From Candidatus Zixiibacteriota bacterium (lineage in GTDB: Bacteria > Zixibacteria > MSB-5A5 > GN15 > FEB-12), in NCBI GenBank assembly GCA_034003725.1, contig JAVEYB010000005.1, positions 132,831 to 196,830 on the forward strand: DNA of 64,000 nt, read 5' to 3'. Below, piece after piece: positions 7,084 to 16,813 of the stretch (its first letter is position 1; every line of letters begins with the position of its first letter). The notes under the pieces were generated by a model. The model did no database searches and was not told the DNA's origin. It saw only the letters and a program-made list of their open reading frames with translations. A program made the translations under genes and the position numbers.

Positions 7084-9588
7084 ATGAGAACTCGACTCGA
7101 CCACACTTTTTTCCCCTTTGTCATCAAGCCCGGTCGATACGCCGGCGGCGAAATAGGCCAGATCGTCAAGGACCCCGCCGGGCGGACGTGTTATCTCCAT
7201 GCATATCCGGACAAATATGAGCTGGGGCAGTCGTATGTCGGGTTGCAGACGCTGTACCATCTCGTGAACAGGGACGAGCGGTTCCTGTGCGAACGGGTGT
7301 TTGCGGTGGACGCCGACGCCGAGGCGTTGATGCGCCAGAAGCAGATTCCCTTGTTTTCGTTGGAGTCTTCCCGGCCGGCTTCGGAGTTCGATGCGATCGG
7401 ATTCACGCTGGTTGACGAGACGGTGTATACGAATGTTTTGAACATGATTGATCTGGCGGGGCTGCCGATTCACAGCGATCAGCGCTCCGACGAGCATCCG
7501 ATCGTGATGGCGGGCGGGCCGGGCGTGTTCGCGCCCGAGCCGCTGGCGCCGTTTATCGACCTGTTCTATATCGGTGACGGCGAGGTCGGCTTGCCGCACA
7601 TGCTGGCGCTGCTCCACGAGATGAAAAGGGCGAGCCGACTCGAGAAGCTGGAACGGCTGTGCCGCGACGTGGAGGGGGTGTACATACCGGCATTTTATGA
7701 CGACAATCGCGCGCCGCGCGTGGATTTCGCTCCCCCGCGCATCACCGCGCGCCTGGTGCCGGAGCTGAAGCCGGAGTATTACCCCCGGCAGCCGCTGGTG
7801 CCGCTGGTTGAAATCGCGCATGAACACCTCGGGATCGAGATCATGCGCGGCTGCCCGCAGGGATGCCGCTTCTGCATGGCGGGGCCGATATACAAACCGG
7901 TGCGTCATCGCCCGGTCGGCGATATTCTCGCGCAGGTTCAGCAGCAGCTCGACGCGACCGGGTATTCGGAAGTGACGCTTTTGTCGTTGTCGTCGTCGGA
8001 TTATCCGCAAATCGAGGAGCTTGCGCAGAAGCTGTCGCGACGGCTGGAAGCGTACGGCGCATCGCTGAGCCTGCCCTCGCTTCGACCGGGAACGATCAGT
8101 ACGGGGCTGCTTGCTGCGGTGAACCGGATGCGTGTGGGCAGCCTGACGATCGCCCCGGAGGCGGGGACCGAGCGGCTTCGCTTGTTCATTCGCAAGGACT
8201 TTCCCGACCGGGCGATCTACGACACGGTGCGGCTCGCGTTCGATACGAGTGTCAACACGATCAAGCTTTATTTCATGGTGGGGTTGCCGACCGAGACGCA
8301 GGATGATTTGCTCGGTATCGTCGACATGTGTCGCACGATCCACGGTATCGCCCGGGACTACGCGGGCAAGCGCAACATAATCGTGACGCTGTCGCCGTTT
8401 GTGCCGAAGCCGCACACACCGTTCCAGTGGGACGAATCGGTTCCGGAGAAGGAGTTGTTCGAGCGCATACAGTTTGTCCGTCGGAAGCTTCGCACGAGTA
8501 CGACGACCGTTCGGCACAACAGCACCATTCTTGCGAAGCTGGTAACGATAATCGGGCGCGGCGACCGCACGGTGGCCGGGGCGATCGAGGCTGCCTTCCG
8601 CAAGGGCTGCCGGTTCGATGCCTGGACGGAGCATTTTCAGTGGGACAGGTGGCAGGAGGCATTCGCGGAGACCGGAATCGACATCGAGCAGAACCTGCGT
8701 GCGATCGGATTCGACCGTCCCCTGCCGTGGGACCATATCCACAAAGGGCCATCGAAAGATCATCTTCGCGAGGAACGCCAGCGCACGTCGCTCAAACTGA
8801 GGGACTACGTACCGGTGCAGCCCGGCGAAGCGACAGTGGAACAGGAAGTCGATTCGGCGGGGGCGTTCGGTCGCGGCAAGAAGAAGCTCGCGGCGCGCAC
8901 GCTGGTACAGCCGACGAAGACGAAGATACGCATTCGCTGGGGGCGCACCGACCGGTTCAAGTACATGTCGCATCTCGATACGCTGCGGTTACTGGAGCGA
9001 TCGATCCGGCGCGCCCGTCTTCCGGTCGCATACTCGCAGGGCTTCAACCCGACCATGAAGCTGTCATTCGGACCGCCGCTCACGGTCGGGTACACGTCGG
9101 ACGCCGAGCTGGTGGAGATCACGATGGACCAGGTGTTTTCGCCGCCGATGCTGGAGCAGCTTCGCCGCGCCATTCCGCCCGGTATCGAGCTTTATGAAGC
9201 CCGCGTGGTGCACGCGAAGTCAGCGTCGCTGACGTCGATTCTGAATCGCGCCCGGTACCGGATCGACGCGGCCTACTGGAGCGATACCGGACTGCTCGGG
9301 GAGCAGGTGGCTGCATTAGTGTCGCGCGACACGGTCGTGGTGCACCGCAAGGGCAAGGACGCGACCAAGGAGGTCGATATCCGGCCGGCGGTCTATGAAG
9401 TGAAGCTGACGGATGATGCTCTCGAGTTGTTGCTGGGGATCGGCGAGGGCGGGTATGCGCGGCCCGGCGAGGTCCTGGAGCAGTTGACAGACGGGCTGAC
9501 CGTGCCGACCGAAGCGGTCACGTGTCACCGCACCGGGTTGTACCGGGTGATCGACGAACAGACCATGGTCGAAGGGCTGCAGGCGTAG
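7084..9588 (+). CDS. B12-binding-type radical SAM protein fused to a DUF2344 domain (TIGR03960 + TIGR03936)
   Basis: 834 residues from ATG 7084; a TTG lies directly before it, and there is no clear Shine-Dalgarno. Residues 1-230 resemble the cobalamin-binding N-terminus of this family. The radical SAM core holds the cluster motif GCPQGCRFCMA with C257, C261 and C264, followed by TIAPEAGTERLR and a TIKLYFMVGLPTE strand. From about residue 612 (TKIRIRW) the C-terminal DUF2344 domain begins, including YSQGFNPTMKLSFGPPL. In many genomes these are two adjacent genes; here they are one chain. Members often sit beside ribosome assembly or RNA genes, as here before rsmB. The exact reaction is unknown to me. 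Confidence 0.93.
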   Translation: MRTRLDHTFFPFVIKPGRYAGGEIGQIVKDPAGRTCYLHAYPDKYELGQSYVGLQTLYHLVNRDERFLCERVFAVDADAEALMRQKQIPLFSLESSRPASEFDAIGFTLVDETVYTNVLNMIDLAGLPIHSDQRSDEHPIVMAGGPGVFAPEPLAPFIDLFYIGDGEVGLPHMLALLHEMKRASRLEKLERLCRDVEGVYIPAFYDDNRAPRVDFAPPRITARLVPELKPEYYPRQPLVPLVEIAHEHLGIEIMRGCPQGCRFCMAGPIYKPVRHRPVGDILAQVQQQLDATGYSEVTLLSLSSSDYPQIEELAQKLSRRLEAYGASLSLPSLRPGTISTGLLAAVNRMRVGSLTIAPEAGTERLRLFIRKDFPDRAIYDTVRLAFDTSVNTIKLYFMVGLPTETQDDLLGIVDMCRTIHGIARDYAGKRNIIVTLSPFVPKPHTPFQWDESVPEKELFERIQFVRRKLRTSTTTVRHNSTILAKLVTIIGRGDRTVAGAIEAAFRKGCRFDAWTEHFQWDRWQEAFAETGIDIEQNLRAIGFDRPLPWDHIHKGPSKDHLREERQRTSLKLRDYVPVQPGEATVEQEVDSAGAFGRGKKKLAARTLVQPTKTKIRIRWGRTDRFKYMSHLDTLRLLERSIRRARLPVAYSQGFNPTMKLSFGPPLTVGYTSDAELVEITMDQVFSPPMLEQLRRAIPPGIELYEARVVHAKSASLTSILNRARYRIDAAYWSDTGLLGEQVAALVSRDTVVVHRKGKDATKEVDIRPAVYEVKLTDDALELLLGIGEGGYARPGEVLEQLTDGLTVPTEAVTCHRTGLYRVIDEQTMVEGLQA

Positions 9589-9593
9589 GGACG

Positions 9594-10961
9594 ATGGACG
9601 GACAGGACGGTATACGGCAGAAATTGGGCTACGACCCGGTGCGGGCGCTGGTAGTCGAGGCGATCGAAAAAATCGAAAACGGCGCGCAGACCGATGAGGC
9701 CATCAAGGCGGTGACGGCGGGCCGACAGCTTCGCCCCCTCGATCATCGTTTTATCCAGCAGCTCGTCAACGGGGTGACCAAAATGCGGCGCCGTCTCGAC
9801 CACGAGATCGATCCATATCTGACCCGGCCGGCCGCGCAGCTTCACCCGAAGATCCGTCAGGTTCTCCGTCTCGGATTCTACCAGTTGATCTTCACCGACC
9901 GCGTGCCCGACGCGGCCGCGGTATCCGAGTCCGTAAATCTGAGCCGGCATTTCACCGATGATCGGTTGTCGCGGCTGGTGAACGCGGTCATGCGGGCGCG
10001 GCTTCGCGAACCGGGCAAAGTGACGTTTGCGGACAAGGGCACGGATCCGTGCACGCATCTCGCGGACTATTACAGCTATCCCGATTATTTCGTCAAGTAT
10101 TGCCTCGATGAGTTCGGATTCGAGCACGCTGAGAAGCTCCTGCACTATTACAACCAGCCTCCTCAGGTGACCTACCGCGTGAATTTCCTTCGGGCGAAAC
10201 CCGACGAGGTCACACACGCGCTGCAGGAGGCCGGAGTCGAGTTTTCTTTCGGGCGGTATCTGCCCGAGTTCATTCACATCCATCAGGGCGGGCTTCCGCT
10301 GGAGGAAGTCCTGCTCGGCACGGGGAAGGTGTTCGTTCAGGATGAGTCGGCGGGTCTGCCGGTCCGTCTGCTGAACCCGAAGCCGGGCGGCAACGTGATC
10401 GACCTGACCTCCGCCCCCGGCGGCAAAACCACGTATGCGGCCATTCGCATGCGCAACAAGGGCCGGGTGACGGCGCTGGACAAGTCGGCCGAGCGGCTGA
10501 AGCTCGTGGTGCAAAACGCCGAGCGGCTCGGGATCAAAATCGTTGCGCCGGTTTTGTGCGACATGACCGAATTCAAGGGCAAGCAGTTCGACCGCGTCCT
10601 GCTCGATCCTCCCTGCTCCGGATGGGGAACGGCGGGCAAGAATGCGGACCTTCGCTGGACCAAGACGGAAAAAGACATCGTTGACTTGAGTCACATCCAG
10701 ACCAAGATGATCGACCGCGCCGCCAAACTGGTCAAGCCCGGCGGCGTACTGGTTTACTCGACCTGCACGATCATTCGCGCGGAGAACGACCAGATTGTCG
10801 AGGAGTTCCTGCTTCGGAACAAGGAGTTCGAGATCGATTCGGCCGCTCAGTTTTTCGATGAGACGATCGTCAACGACCGTGGATTCGTCAAGACCTACCC
10901 GTATATCGAAGATCTCGACGGCGCTTTTTGCGCGCGTCTCAGGCGGACCTTGAACCCGTGA
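9594..10961 (+). CDS. rsmB: 16S rRNA (cytosine-967 C5)-methyltransferase RsmB
   Basis: 455 residues, using ATG 9594, which has GGGACG just upstream; an open frame extends back to 9522 but overlaps the previous gene. Residues 1-150 form a NusB-like RNA-binding domain. The SAM-dependent part has LTSAPGGKTTYAA (SAM site), and the two catalytic cysteines of m5C methyltransferases are present: C341 in LLDPPCSGWGT and C391 in YSTCTI. The gene follows the radical SAM gene by five bases, so the pair should be one transcript. fmt, which often precedes rsmB, is absent here. Confidence 0.96.
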   Translation: MDGQDGIRQKLGYDPVRALVVEAIEKIENGAQTDEAIKAVTAGRQLRPLDHRFIQQLVNGVTKMRRRLDHEIDPYLTRPAAQLHPKIRQVLRLGFYQLIFTDRVPDAAAVSESVNLSRHFTDDRLSRLVNAVMRARLREPGKVTFADKGTDPCTHLADYYSYPDYFVKYCLDEFGFEHAEKLLHYYNQPPQVTYRVNFLRAKPDEVTHALQEAGVEFSFGRYLPEFIHIHQGGLPLEEVLLGTGKVFVQDESAGLPVRLLNPKPGGNVIDLTSAPGGKTTYAAIRMRNKGRVTALDKSAERLKLVVQNAERLGIKIVAPVLCDMTEFKGKQFDRVLLDPPCSGWGTAGKNADLRWTKTEKDIVDLSHIQTKMIDRAAKLVKPGGVLVYSTCTIIRAENDQIVEEFLLRNKEFEIDSAAQFFDETIVNDRGFVKTYPYIEDLDGAFCARLRRTLNP

Positions 10962-11042
10962 TTTGTTTTAAGTTGCATCGGGCCGCGTCAATGCCCAGCA
11001 TTGAAACGATTTCTCTTTGAACGGATATTGTATAACGGATAT

Positions 11043-11855
11043 ATGGACAGACCGCGCGCCAGCAGACTTCAGCAGGGTTCGGCGAGCAGCCGGATCGGTT
11101 TTCTCACCCGGTGGCTTCCGTACGGCACGACCAAACGCAAGGTCGTCCTTCGGGTTGTCGTTCCGATTGTCAGTTTTCTGGCGATCGTGCTGATATTCGA
11201 CAAGATCGTCATGCCGATCATGACCCGTCATGGCGACGAGTTTCCGCTGCCCGACTACCGCGACCTGACCGTGGAGCAGGCCGGCGCCGAGTTGGCGCAG
11301 GTCGATTTGCGCTACGAGATCGCAAGCGAGACGTACTCGCCGGGCAAGGAAGCCGGGGTGATTCTCGACCAGTACCCGGCGGCGGGAACCAAAGTCAAGG
11401 CTGACCGCGCGATCAAGTTTGTCGTATCGCTCGGAAAGAAGATGGTGATCATTCCGAATCTGGCGGGCAAATCGGTCCGCCAGGCGATGCTGGATCTGGA
11501 GGCGACCGGGCTGGCGCTCGGTGACATCGCCTGGGCGTTTTCCGACACGATCCCTGAGCGCGTGGTGGTGTTTTCGTATCCGGCGGTCGGAACGGAGATT
11601 CCACTCGGTGCGCCGGTGAACCTGATGGTCAATCGCGGCCGTGCATCAAACTTCACGTACATGCCGGACATTACCGGGATGCCGCTGTCGCAGGCGAAGC
11701 TGAAGCTCGAGGAAAAGCTGTTGAAGGTGGGGGTGGTCAGTTATCGCACTGACGAGAACTATCTGCCGGAGACGGTGCTGGAGCAGTCGGAGCCTGAGGG
11801 GGCGGAGCTTGACGTGAACACGGAGATTGACCTGGTGGTGAGCGCGACGCCGTGA
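11043..11855 (+). CDS. Membrane-anchored PASTA-domain protein
   Basis: 270 residues from ATG 11043; the frame is open to a TTG at 11001, but the ATG is preferred. There is a basic cytoplasmic N-terminus, one membrane helix (VVLRVVVPIVSFLAIVLIF) and then three PASTA repeats of about 65 residues, each with the typical pattern of a proline-introduced loop and GxxxxQ-like turns (VEQAGAELAQVDL, VRQAMLDLEATGLALG, LSQAKLKLEEKLL). PASTA domains bind peptidoglycan fragments or mediate contacts. No kinase domain is attached, so it is not a PknB receptor by itself. In related genomes a PASTA protein commonly follows rsmB. It may serve as a wall sensor or anchor. Confidence 0.88.
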   Translation: MDRPRASRLQQGSASSRIGFLTRWLPYGTTKRKVVLRVVVPIVSFLAIVLIFDKIVMPIMTRHGDEFPLPDYRDLTVEQAGAELAQVDLRYEIASETYSPGKEAGVILDQYPAAGTKVKADRAIKFVVSLGKKMVIIPNLAGKSVRQAMLDLEATGLALGDIAWAFSDTIPERVVVFSYPAVGTEIPLGAPVNLMVNRGRASNFTYMPDITGMPLSQAKLKLEEKLLKVGVVSYRTDENYLPETVLEQSEPEGAELDVNTEIDLVVSATP

Positions 11856-11935
11856 CGATCACTGTCGGATGTCGCTCGAGCGCCGATCGCGCTCTTGCCA
11901 GCATCCGACAGAACGTCGCCCGAAGATACCTGCAC

Positions 11936-11964
11936 TTGCACCTCGATTGCCTCTCCCCTACCTT
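11936..11964 (+). promoter_or_regulatory. Promoter of the alpha/beta hydrolase gene, predicts a leaderless mRNA
   Basis: TTGCAC (11936-11941), 17 bases, TACCTT (11959-11964), then only CCCCCC before the ATG at 11971. Transcription should start at or next to the start codon. No Shine-Dalgarno is present. Confidence 0.6.
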
Positions 11965-11970
11965 CCCCCC

Positions 11971-12834
11971 ATGACAGATTCAACCGGCACTCTCATTGAC
12001 CGCGAGCCGCTTGTGCTCTCGAAAATATTCGAACAGACCTTCAAACGCATGTACGATGGCTCGATCCTTGAGCGTGTGACGGTTGAGAAGATCACCTATA
12101 TCTCCGACGGTCTCAAAGTCAAAGGCGTGATTGCGTTGCCCAAAAGCGATGGTCCGTTTCCGGTTTTGCTCTGGAGTCGGGGCGGGCATGGCGACCGCGG
12201 GGCGCTCGACGATCTGACGTCGTGGCTGATTCTCGGCAGTACCGCCGACTGGGGGATCGCCGTGGTGGGGTCGCAGTATCGCGGCAACAAAGGCGGCGAG
12301 GGCGAGGAGGACTGGGGCGGCAGGGATGTCGACGACGCGCTGAACATGCTTCTGGTCGCCGAGCAGTTGCCGCAGTGTGACATGAGCCGCACAGCAATCG
12401 AAGGGGCCAGTCGCGGCGGGATGACCACCTACCGGGCGCTGGCCCGCGACGATCGGTTTCGCTGTGCGATCGTGCACGCCGGGGTCTCGGATATCGAGGC
12501 GATCCGGCAGTATTCGGAATCATTTCGTACGTATACCGACCGTCTGCTGGCGGATTTGAGCGAGGCCGAGAAGGCGCACGCGATTCGCAGTATCTCCGCT
12601 ATCCATTTCGCCGACAAACTGCCAAAAACTACGCCATTGTTGCTGATGCACGGTACGGAGGACAAGATAGTCCCGATGTCACAGACCGAGTCGCTGATCG
12701 AGCAGCTTGACAGATACGACGTGCCGTATCGGTATGAGCGGATTGAGGGGGGCGGGCATGTGGCGCTGAAGGACGGCTCGTACAAGCGAATCGACGAGTT
12801 GCGGAAGGAGTGGCTGGAGAGGCATTTGTTGTGA
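11971..12834 (+). CDS. Alpha/beta hydrolase, prolyl-oligopeptidase (S9) type
   Basis: 287 residues from ATG 11971; the longer frame from 11869 would run through the promoter. The fold shows a beta-strand LKVKGVIALPKSDGPFPVLLWSR region with an RGGHGDRG oxyanion loop, the nucleophile elbow EGASRGGMTTYRAL, the acid in LLMHGTEDKIVP and the His in EGGGHVAL. This catalytic Ser-Asp-His triad is complete. No signal peptide is visible, so it is a cytoplasmic esterase or peptidase of unknown substrate; the beta-propeller of true S9 peptidases is missing. The gene has its own promoter and probably a leaderless transcript. Confidence 0.88.
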   Translation: MTDSTGTLIDREPLVLSKIFEQTFKRMYDGSILERVTVEKITYISDGLKVKGVIALPKSDGPFPVLLWSRGGHGDRGALDDLTSWLILGSTADWGIAVVGSQYRGNKGGEGEEDWGGRDVDDALNMLLVAEQLPQCDMSRTAIEGASRGGMTTYRALARDDRFRCAIVHAGVSDIEAIRQYSESFRTYTDRLLADLSEAEKAHAIRSISAIHFADKLPKTTPLLLMHGTEDKIVPMSQTESLIEQLDRYDVPYRYERIEGGGHVALKDGSYKRIDELRKEWLERHLL

Positions 12835-12958
12835 GTGTAGGTCCGGTGGTGAGGGGCCGGACACGCATCCGCCCCAGATTAATCTCATCGAAGCTGTAAC
12901 GATAATTGTTTCAGGCACTTACGAGGGCCGAAGAGCGCCTTTTAGCCCCATAAACCCC

Positions 12959-12986
12959 TTGCCTATTTTGTCACAATCCATATATT
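12959..12986 (+). promoter_or_regulatory. Promoter of the ffh-rpsP-rimM-trmD-rplS operon
   Basis: TTGCCT (12959-12964), 16 bases, TATATT (12981-12986). This is one of the clearest examples of the window's promoter pattern and lies about 100 bases before ffh, leaving a long 5' leader. Confidence 0.65.
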
Positions 12987-13045
12987 AGTTGGCTCTGGTA
13001 AACCGTTGGTACGCTTACCGGAAAAATCGCCTTCGTAAAGACGGC

Positions 13046-13070
13046 CTGCCGGGATACGTCTGCCCGGCAG
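13046..13070 (+). promoter_or_regulatory. Hairpin in the ffh 5' leader
   Basis: CTGCCGGG and CCCGGCAG form an 8-base-pair stem around a 9-base loop, followed by CATTTTG and then the ffh ATG at 13090. It could be a weak attenuator or a structure that controls translation. The U-run is short, so a real terminator is not certain. Confidence 0.4.
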
Positions 13071-13089
13071 CATTTTGTATGAACGGATT

Positions 13090-14424
13090 ATGTTTGGTTC
13101 GCTGACAGACAAGCTCGACGGCATTTTCAAGCAGCTTCGCGGCCGCGGTAAGCTGACGGAGAAAAACGTCAAGGACAGCATGCGCGAGGTTCGCCAGGCG
13201 CTGCTCGAGGCGGACGTCAATTACAAAGTGGCGCGCGAGTTCGTGGCCGCCGTGCAGGAGCAGGCGCTGGGCACGAAGGTGCTCGAGTCGATCGAGCCGG
13301 GCCAGCAGATGGTGAAGATCGTTCACGACGAGCTGGTGAAGCTGCTCGGTGAAGAAGCGGTGGACCTTCACCCGATCGACAAACATCCCACGGTCTACAT
13401 GGTGTGCGGCCTGCAGGGTTCGGGCAAGACGACGTTGTGCGGCAAGATCGCGCTTATGGCGAAGCGGAAGAACAAAAAGCCGCTTCTGGTAGCCGCCGAT
13501 ATTTACCGCCCGGCGGCGGTGCAGCAGTTGAAGATGGTTGCGGATCAGCTCGCGGTGGAGCATTTCCACCTGACGGGCAAAAAGCCGCCGGAGATCTGTC
13601 GCGAGGCGGTGGCGTACGCGAAAAAGAATTTTGTCGACCTGGTCATTCTGGACACCGCCGGTCGCCTGCATATCGATACCGAGTTGATGGCGGAGTTGCA
13701 GGAGATTCAGGAGCAGGTCACGGTCGATGAGACGCTGTTGGTGGCCGACGCCATGACCGGCCAGGACGCGGTGAATGTCGCGCAGCAGTTTCACGAGCAG
13801 ATCAACCTGACCGGCGTGGTGTTGTCGAAACTCGACGGCGATGCGCGCGGCGGTGCGGCCCTGTCGATTCGCAAGGTAACGGGCTGTCCGATCAAGCTGG
13901 CCTCGACGGGCGAGAAACCGTCGGATCTGGAGCCGTTCCATCCGGACCGGATGGCCTCGCGAATTCTCGGCATGGGCGATATCGTCTCCCTTGTCGAGAA
14001 GGCGCAGGAGGCGATCGACATCGAGCAGGCTGCGAAGATGCAGGAGAAACTGCTCAAGGCGCAGTTCGATTTCGAGGATTTTCTCGACCAGATGACGCAG
14101 TTGAAAAAGATGGGACCGCTCGAGAATATACTCGGCATGATTCCCGGTCTGGGCAGACAGCTCAAGGGGATTCAGGTCGATGAGCGCGACATGGAGCGGA
14201 TGGCGGCGATCGTGAAGTCGATGACGGTGGAGGAGCGCCGCAAGCCGGGCATAATCGATGGTTCGCGCAAGCGGCGGATCGCGATGGGATCGGGCAACAC
14301 GGTGCAGGCGGTGAATCAGTTGTTGAAGCAGTTCAGCGCCATGCAGAAGATGTTCGCGCAATTGGGCAAGAATAAGAAGAAACTGAAGGGGTTATCGCTT
14401 CCGGGCGGTATGCCCCCGCTATAA
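13090..14424 (+). CDS. ffh: Signal recognition particle protein Ffh
   Basis: 444 residues. Ffh binds signal sequences and SRP RNA and delivers nascent chains to FtsY. The NG domain carries the P-loop [13 protein letters not shown] (about residue 108), DTAGRLHID and [10 protein letters not shown]. The M domain has [13 protein letters not shown] and the RNA-binding helix [20 protein letters not shown], and ends in a glycine/methionine-rich tail. ATG 13090 starts the conserved [13 protein letters not shown]; the TTG at 13075 in the same frame is less likely. The gene heads a transcript with rpsP (26 bases downstream), as in many bacteria. Confidence 0.98.
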   Translation: MFGSLTDKLDGIFKQLRGRGKLTEKNVKDSMREVRQALLEADVNYKVAREFVAAVQEQALGTKVLESIEPGQQMVKIVHDELVKLLGEEAVDLHPIDKHPTVYMVCGLQGSGKTTLCGKIALMAKRKNKKPLLVAADIYRPAAVQQLKMVADQLAVEHFHLTGKKPPEICREAVAYAKKNFVDLVILDTAGRLHIDTELMAELQEIQEQVTVDETLLVADAMTGQDAVNVAQQFHEQINLTGVVLSKLDGDARGGAALSIRKVTGCPIKLASTGEKPSDLEPFHPDRMASRILGMGDIVSLVEKAQEAIDIEQAAKMQEKLLKAQFDFEDFLDQMTQLKKMGPLENILGMIPGLGRQLKGIQVDERDMERMAAIVKSMTVEERRKPGIIDGSRKRRIAMGSGNTVQAVNQLLKQFSAMQKMFAQLGKNKKKLKGLSLPGGMPPL

Positions 14425-14450
14425 GTCAACGAACCAGAAGGAGAAAACGG

Positions 14451-14846
14451 TTGGCAGTACACATCAGACTTCGCCGGATGGGCAAGAAGAAACAGCCGTA
14501 CTACCGGATAGTGGCGGCTGATTCGCGCCGCGCCCGGAACGGCAGGTTTCTCGAGACGATCGGCACCTACAACCCGGTGACCAGGCCCGCGGAGGTGAAA
14601 ATCGACGAGGCGCTCATGTCGCGCTGGCTCGACGAAGGCGCGGTGCCCTCGGATACGGTCAGTTCGCTGATGACGCAGGTCGGGTTTACGGAGAAGTATC
14701 TTCGCGCCAAGAAGGGCGAGGACGTTTCGACGGTGACGATCAAGACGCAGATCAAAGAGCGTCCGAAAAAGACACGCCGCATGAAAAAAGCTGCGGTTGC
14801 GACGGAGACGGCCGAGGCCGGCGGCGAGACGCCCGCGGAAGCGTAA
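14451..14846 (+). CDS. rpsP: 30S ribosomal protein S16 (bS16), TTG start
   Basis: 131 residues. The start is TTG: AAGGAG at 14438-14443 stands 7 bases upstream, and the reading [16 protein letters not shown] is the conserved bS16 N-terminus, so no ATG is available. The S16 core covers residues 1-85. The remaining 45 residues form a basic then Ala/Glu-rich tail, longer than the usual 80-90-residue protein. It follows ffh in the classic ffh-rpsP-rimM-trmD-rplS order. The KH-domain gene khpA that often lies between rpsP and rimM is missing; only 74 bases separate the two here. Confidence 0.97.
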   Translation: MAVHIRLRRMGKKKQPYYRIVAADSRRARNGRFLETIGTYNPVTRPAEVKIDEALMSRWLDEGAVPSDTVSSLMTQVGFTEKYLRAKKGEDVSTVTIKTQIKERPKKTRRMKKAAVATETAEAGGETPAEA

Positions 14847-14920
14847 CGGGTTCCGACATGACCGTCACCGGGCGGGTGACCGCCTGAGGCCGTGTCGAGG
14901 TCAGTCACAGGGAGCAGCTC

Positions 14921-15445
14921 GTGAACGAGGCGCAGCAGTACATCACGGTGGGACGGCTGGGTCGCACGCGCGGCGTGCACGGCGAGTTGTATATCACGCC
15001 GTTGACCGACTTTCCGGACCGCTTTCTCGATCTCACCGAGATTTTCGTCGAGAATCGCGGCCGCTGGGAGCGATACGAGATTCGTTCGTCGCGACTGATC
15101 GGCGGGAAGCCGGTGATCGGGTTTGTCGATATCATGACGCTCGAAGATGCGGCCCGTCTCACGAACCGTCACGTGGCGGTGCCGCGTGAGAGGGTGGTGG
15201 AGCTTCCGTCGGGAAGCTACTACATTTTCGACCTGGTCGGGTGCGTGGCGTACGAAGTCGGAACGGAGCGGCGGCTGGGCGAGATTGTCGACGTGCGGCA
15301 ATACCCGGCCAACGACGCGTACGTGATACGGCGGGAAGACGGGAGCGACGTGCTGTTCCCGGCGGTTCGGCACTACGTGAAGTCGATCGATATCGCGCAC
15401 AAGAAGATCGTGATCGACGCGGCCGGGTTGTTTGACGACGCCTGA
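14921..15445 (+). CDS. rimM: Ribosome maturation factor RimM
   Basis: 174 residues, GTG start with AGGGAGCAGCTC upstream. RimM binds S19 and helps mature the 30S head. The N-terminal beta-barrel begins VGRLGRTRGVHGELY, the family signature, and the C-terminal PRC-barrel has YYIFDLVGCVAYE and LFPAVRHYVKSID. Fourteen bases separate it from trmD. Upstream, 14861-14880 holds a small inverted repeat (GTCACC and GGTGAC) in the space where khpA would normally lie; its meaning is unclear. Confidence 0.96.
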   Translation: MNEAQQYITVGRLGRTRGVHGELYITPLTDFPDRFLDLTEIFVENRGRWERYEIRSSRLIGGKPVIGFVDIMTLEDAARLTNRHVAVPRERVVELPSGSYYIFDLVGCVAYEVGTERRLGEIVDVRQYPANDAYVIRREDGSDVLFPAVRHYVKSIDIAHKKIVIDAAGLFDDA

Positions 15446-15459
15446 GGGCGAGTGACAAG

Positions 15460-16215
15460 ATGACGTTTGAGATAGTCACCCTTTTTCCGGATTACTTCAG
15501 CCTGTCGCTGAAGCAATCGCTGGTCGGCAAGGGGGTTGAAAACGGGCTCTTTGACATAAAGATTATCAACCTGCGGGATTATGCCGTCGACAAGCATCGC
15601 ACGGTCGATGACACCCCGTTCGGCGGAGGCGGCGGTATGGTGATGAAAGTCGAACCGCTTGACCGCTGCCTGACGGCGATGGGGTGGTCTCATCGCGGGG
15701 CGGCCGCCGCGGATCGGCGCGAGCATCTCGTGCTGACGTCGGCGGCGGGCAAACCGTTGGTGCAGGACGATGCGGTGCGGTACAGCCTTGCCGAGCGCGT
15801 GACAATCATCTGCGGGCATTACCTCGGGGTCGACGACCGCGTGTTGCAGTTGTACGACATCGAGGAAGTGTCCATCGGTGATTACGTGCTGACCGGCGGC
15901 GAGCCAGCGGCCGCGGTGATGGTAGATGCGATCGGCCGGCTGATTCCGGGAGTGCTCGGCAATTTCGAATCCGCGCTGGAGGATTCGTACATGAATCAGC
16001 TGCTTGGATCGCCGTGCTACACCCGGCCCGCCGAATATGAGGGTCTGACGGTGCCGGACGAGTTGCTCTCCGGCGACCATGCCAGAATACGGCAGTACCG
16101 TCGTCGCGCCGCAATCGCCCGATGCGCCGAGCGTCGCCCGGAGCTGCTCGAGCGCGCCGATTTATCGGAAGACGAGTGGCGATATGCCCGCAGTGTTATG
16201 GAAAAAAAGAAATGA
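15460..16215 (+). CDS. trmD: tRNA (guanine-37 N1)-methyltransferase TrmD
   Basis: 251 residues of the SPOUT (trefoil-knot) class. TrmD methylates G37 next to the anticodon and prevents frameshifting. It shows MTFEIVTLFPDYF at the start, DDTPFGGGGGMVMK, GHYLGVDDR and the knot segment EVSIGDYVLTGGEPA, all canonical. The C-terminal domain ends in basic helices. It sits between rimM and rplS with tight spacing and should be translated from the ffh operon. Confidence 0.98.
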   Translation: MTFEIVTLFPDYFSLSLKQSLVGKGVENGLFDIKIINLRDYAVDKHRTVDDTPFGGGGGMVMKVEPLDRCLTAMGWSHRGAAAADRREHLVLTSAAGKPLVQDDAVRYSLAERVTIICGHYLGVDDRVLQLYDIEEVSIGDYVLTGGEPAAAVMVDAIGRLIPGVLGNFESALEDSYMNQLLGSPCYTRPAEYEGLTVPDELLSGDHARIRQYRRRAAIARCAERRPELLERADLSEDEWRYARSVMEKKK

Positions 16216-16239
16216 GTGATATACGGAAAGGATGATTCG

Positions 16240-16653
16240 ATGAAACAGATTGCCCAGATCGAACAGAGCTATATGCGGGATGATCTTCCCGATTTCAGCT
16301 CGGGCGACACGGTCAAGGTCCATGTGAAGATCAAGGAAGGCGACAAAGAGCGTATCCAGGTCTTTCAGGGAACGGTAATCGGTCGTCGCGGCGGCGGCAC
16401 GGGCGCAACGTTCACCGTGCGCAAGATCTCGTCGGGCGTTGGGGTAGAACGCGTGTTCCCGCTGCTTTCGCCCAATATCGACAAGGTCGAGCTGGTCCGC
16501 AAAGGACAGGTTCGTCGCAAGAAGCTGTCGTACCTTCGCGACCTGACCGGCAAGTCGGCTCGTATCAAAGAACAGCTTACCGACGCCCAGAAACTGGCCG
16601 GCGGCGGTACCGCCTCGGCATCGCATTCCGAGGAAGGGCAGGACAAAGAATAA
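16240..16653 (+). CDS. rplS: 50S ribosomal protein L19 (bL19)
   Basis: 137 residues from ATG 16240, preceded by GGAAAGG; the upstream in-frame GTG at 16216 is not needed. L19 lies at the 30S-50S interface. Core motifs are [45 protein letters not shown] and [16 protein letters not shown]-like basic segments. The C-terminal 25 residues are a variable Glu/Ala-rich tail. A strong terminator ends the transcript 27 bases after the stop. Confidence 0.97.
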   Translation: MKQIAQIEQSYMRDDLPDFSSGDTVKVHVKIKEGDKERIQVFQGTVIGRRGGGTGATFTVRKISSGVGVERVFPLLSPNIDKVELVRKGQVRRKKLSYLRDLTGKSARIKEQLTDAQKLAGGGTASASHSEEGQDKE

Positions 16654-16680
16654 AGAGTCCGCTTGTCCTATTCAGGCTTG

Positions 16681-16712
16681 AAACACCCCGAGCAATCTCG
16701 GGGTGTTTTTTT
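16681..16712 (+). terminator. Rho-independent terminator after rplS
   Basis: AAACACCCCGAG, a CAAT loop and CTCGGGGTGTTT form a 12-base-pair stem followed by a T-run. It closes the ffh-rpsP-rimM-trmD-rplS operon. Confidence 0.92.
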
Positions 16713-16813
16713 GTTCTTTTTGCGGCGTGTCTAGGTTCGCGCAGTCAGGCGCACGAGATCACACTCCGAATAACACGGTGGACGTTCAATTCATCATGTG
16801 TGAGGGGTCATCT

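Noticed and set aside
7072-8973. A 633-codon open frame on the minus strand opposite the radical SAM gene
   Set aside because: It is Arg/His-rich with no motifs and mirrors a GC-rich coding strand that carries clear radical SAM and DUF2344 motifs. It is a shadow.
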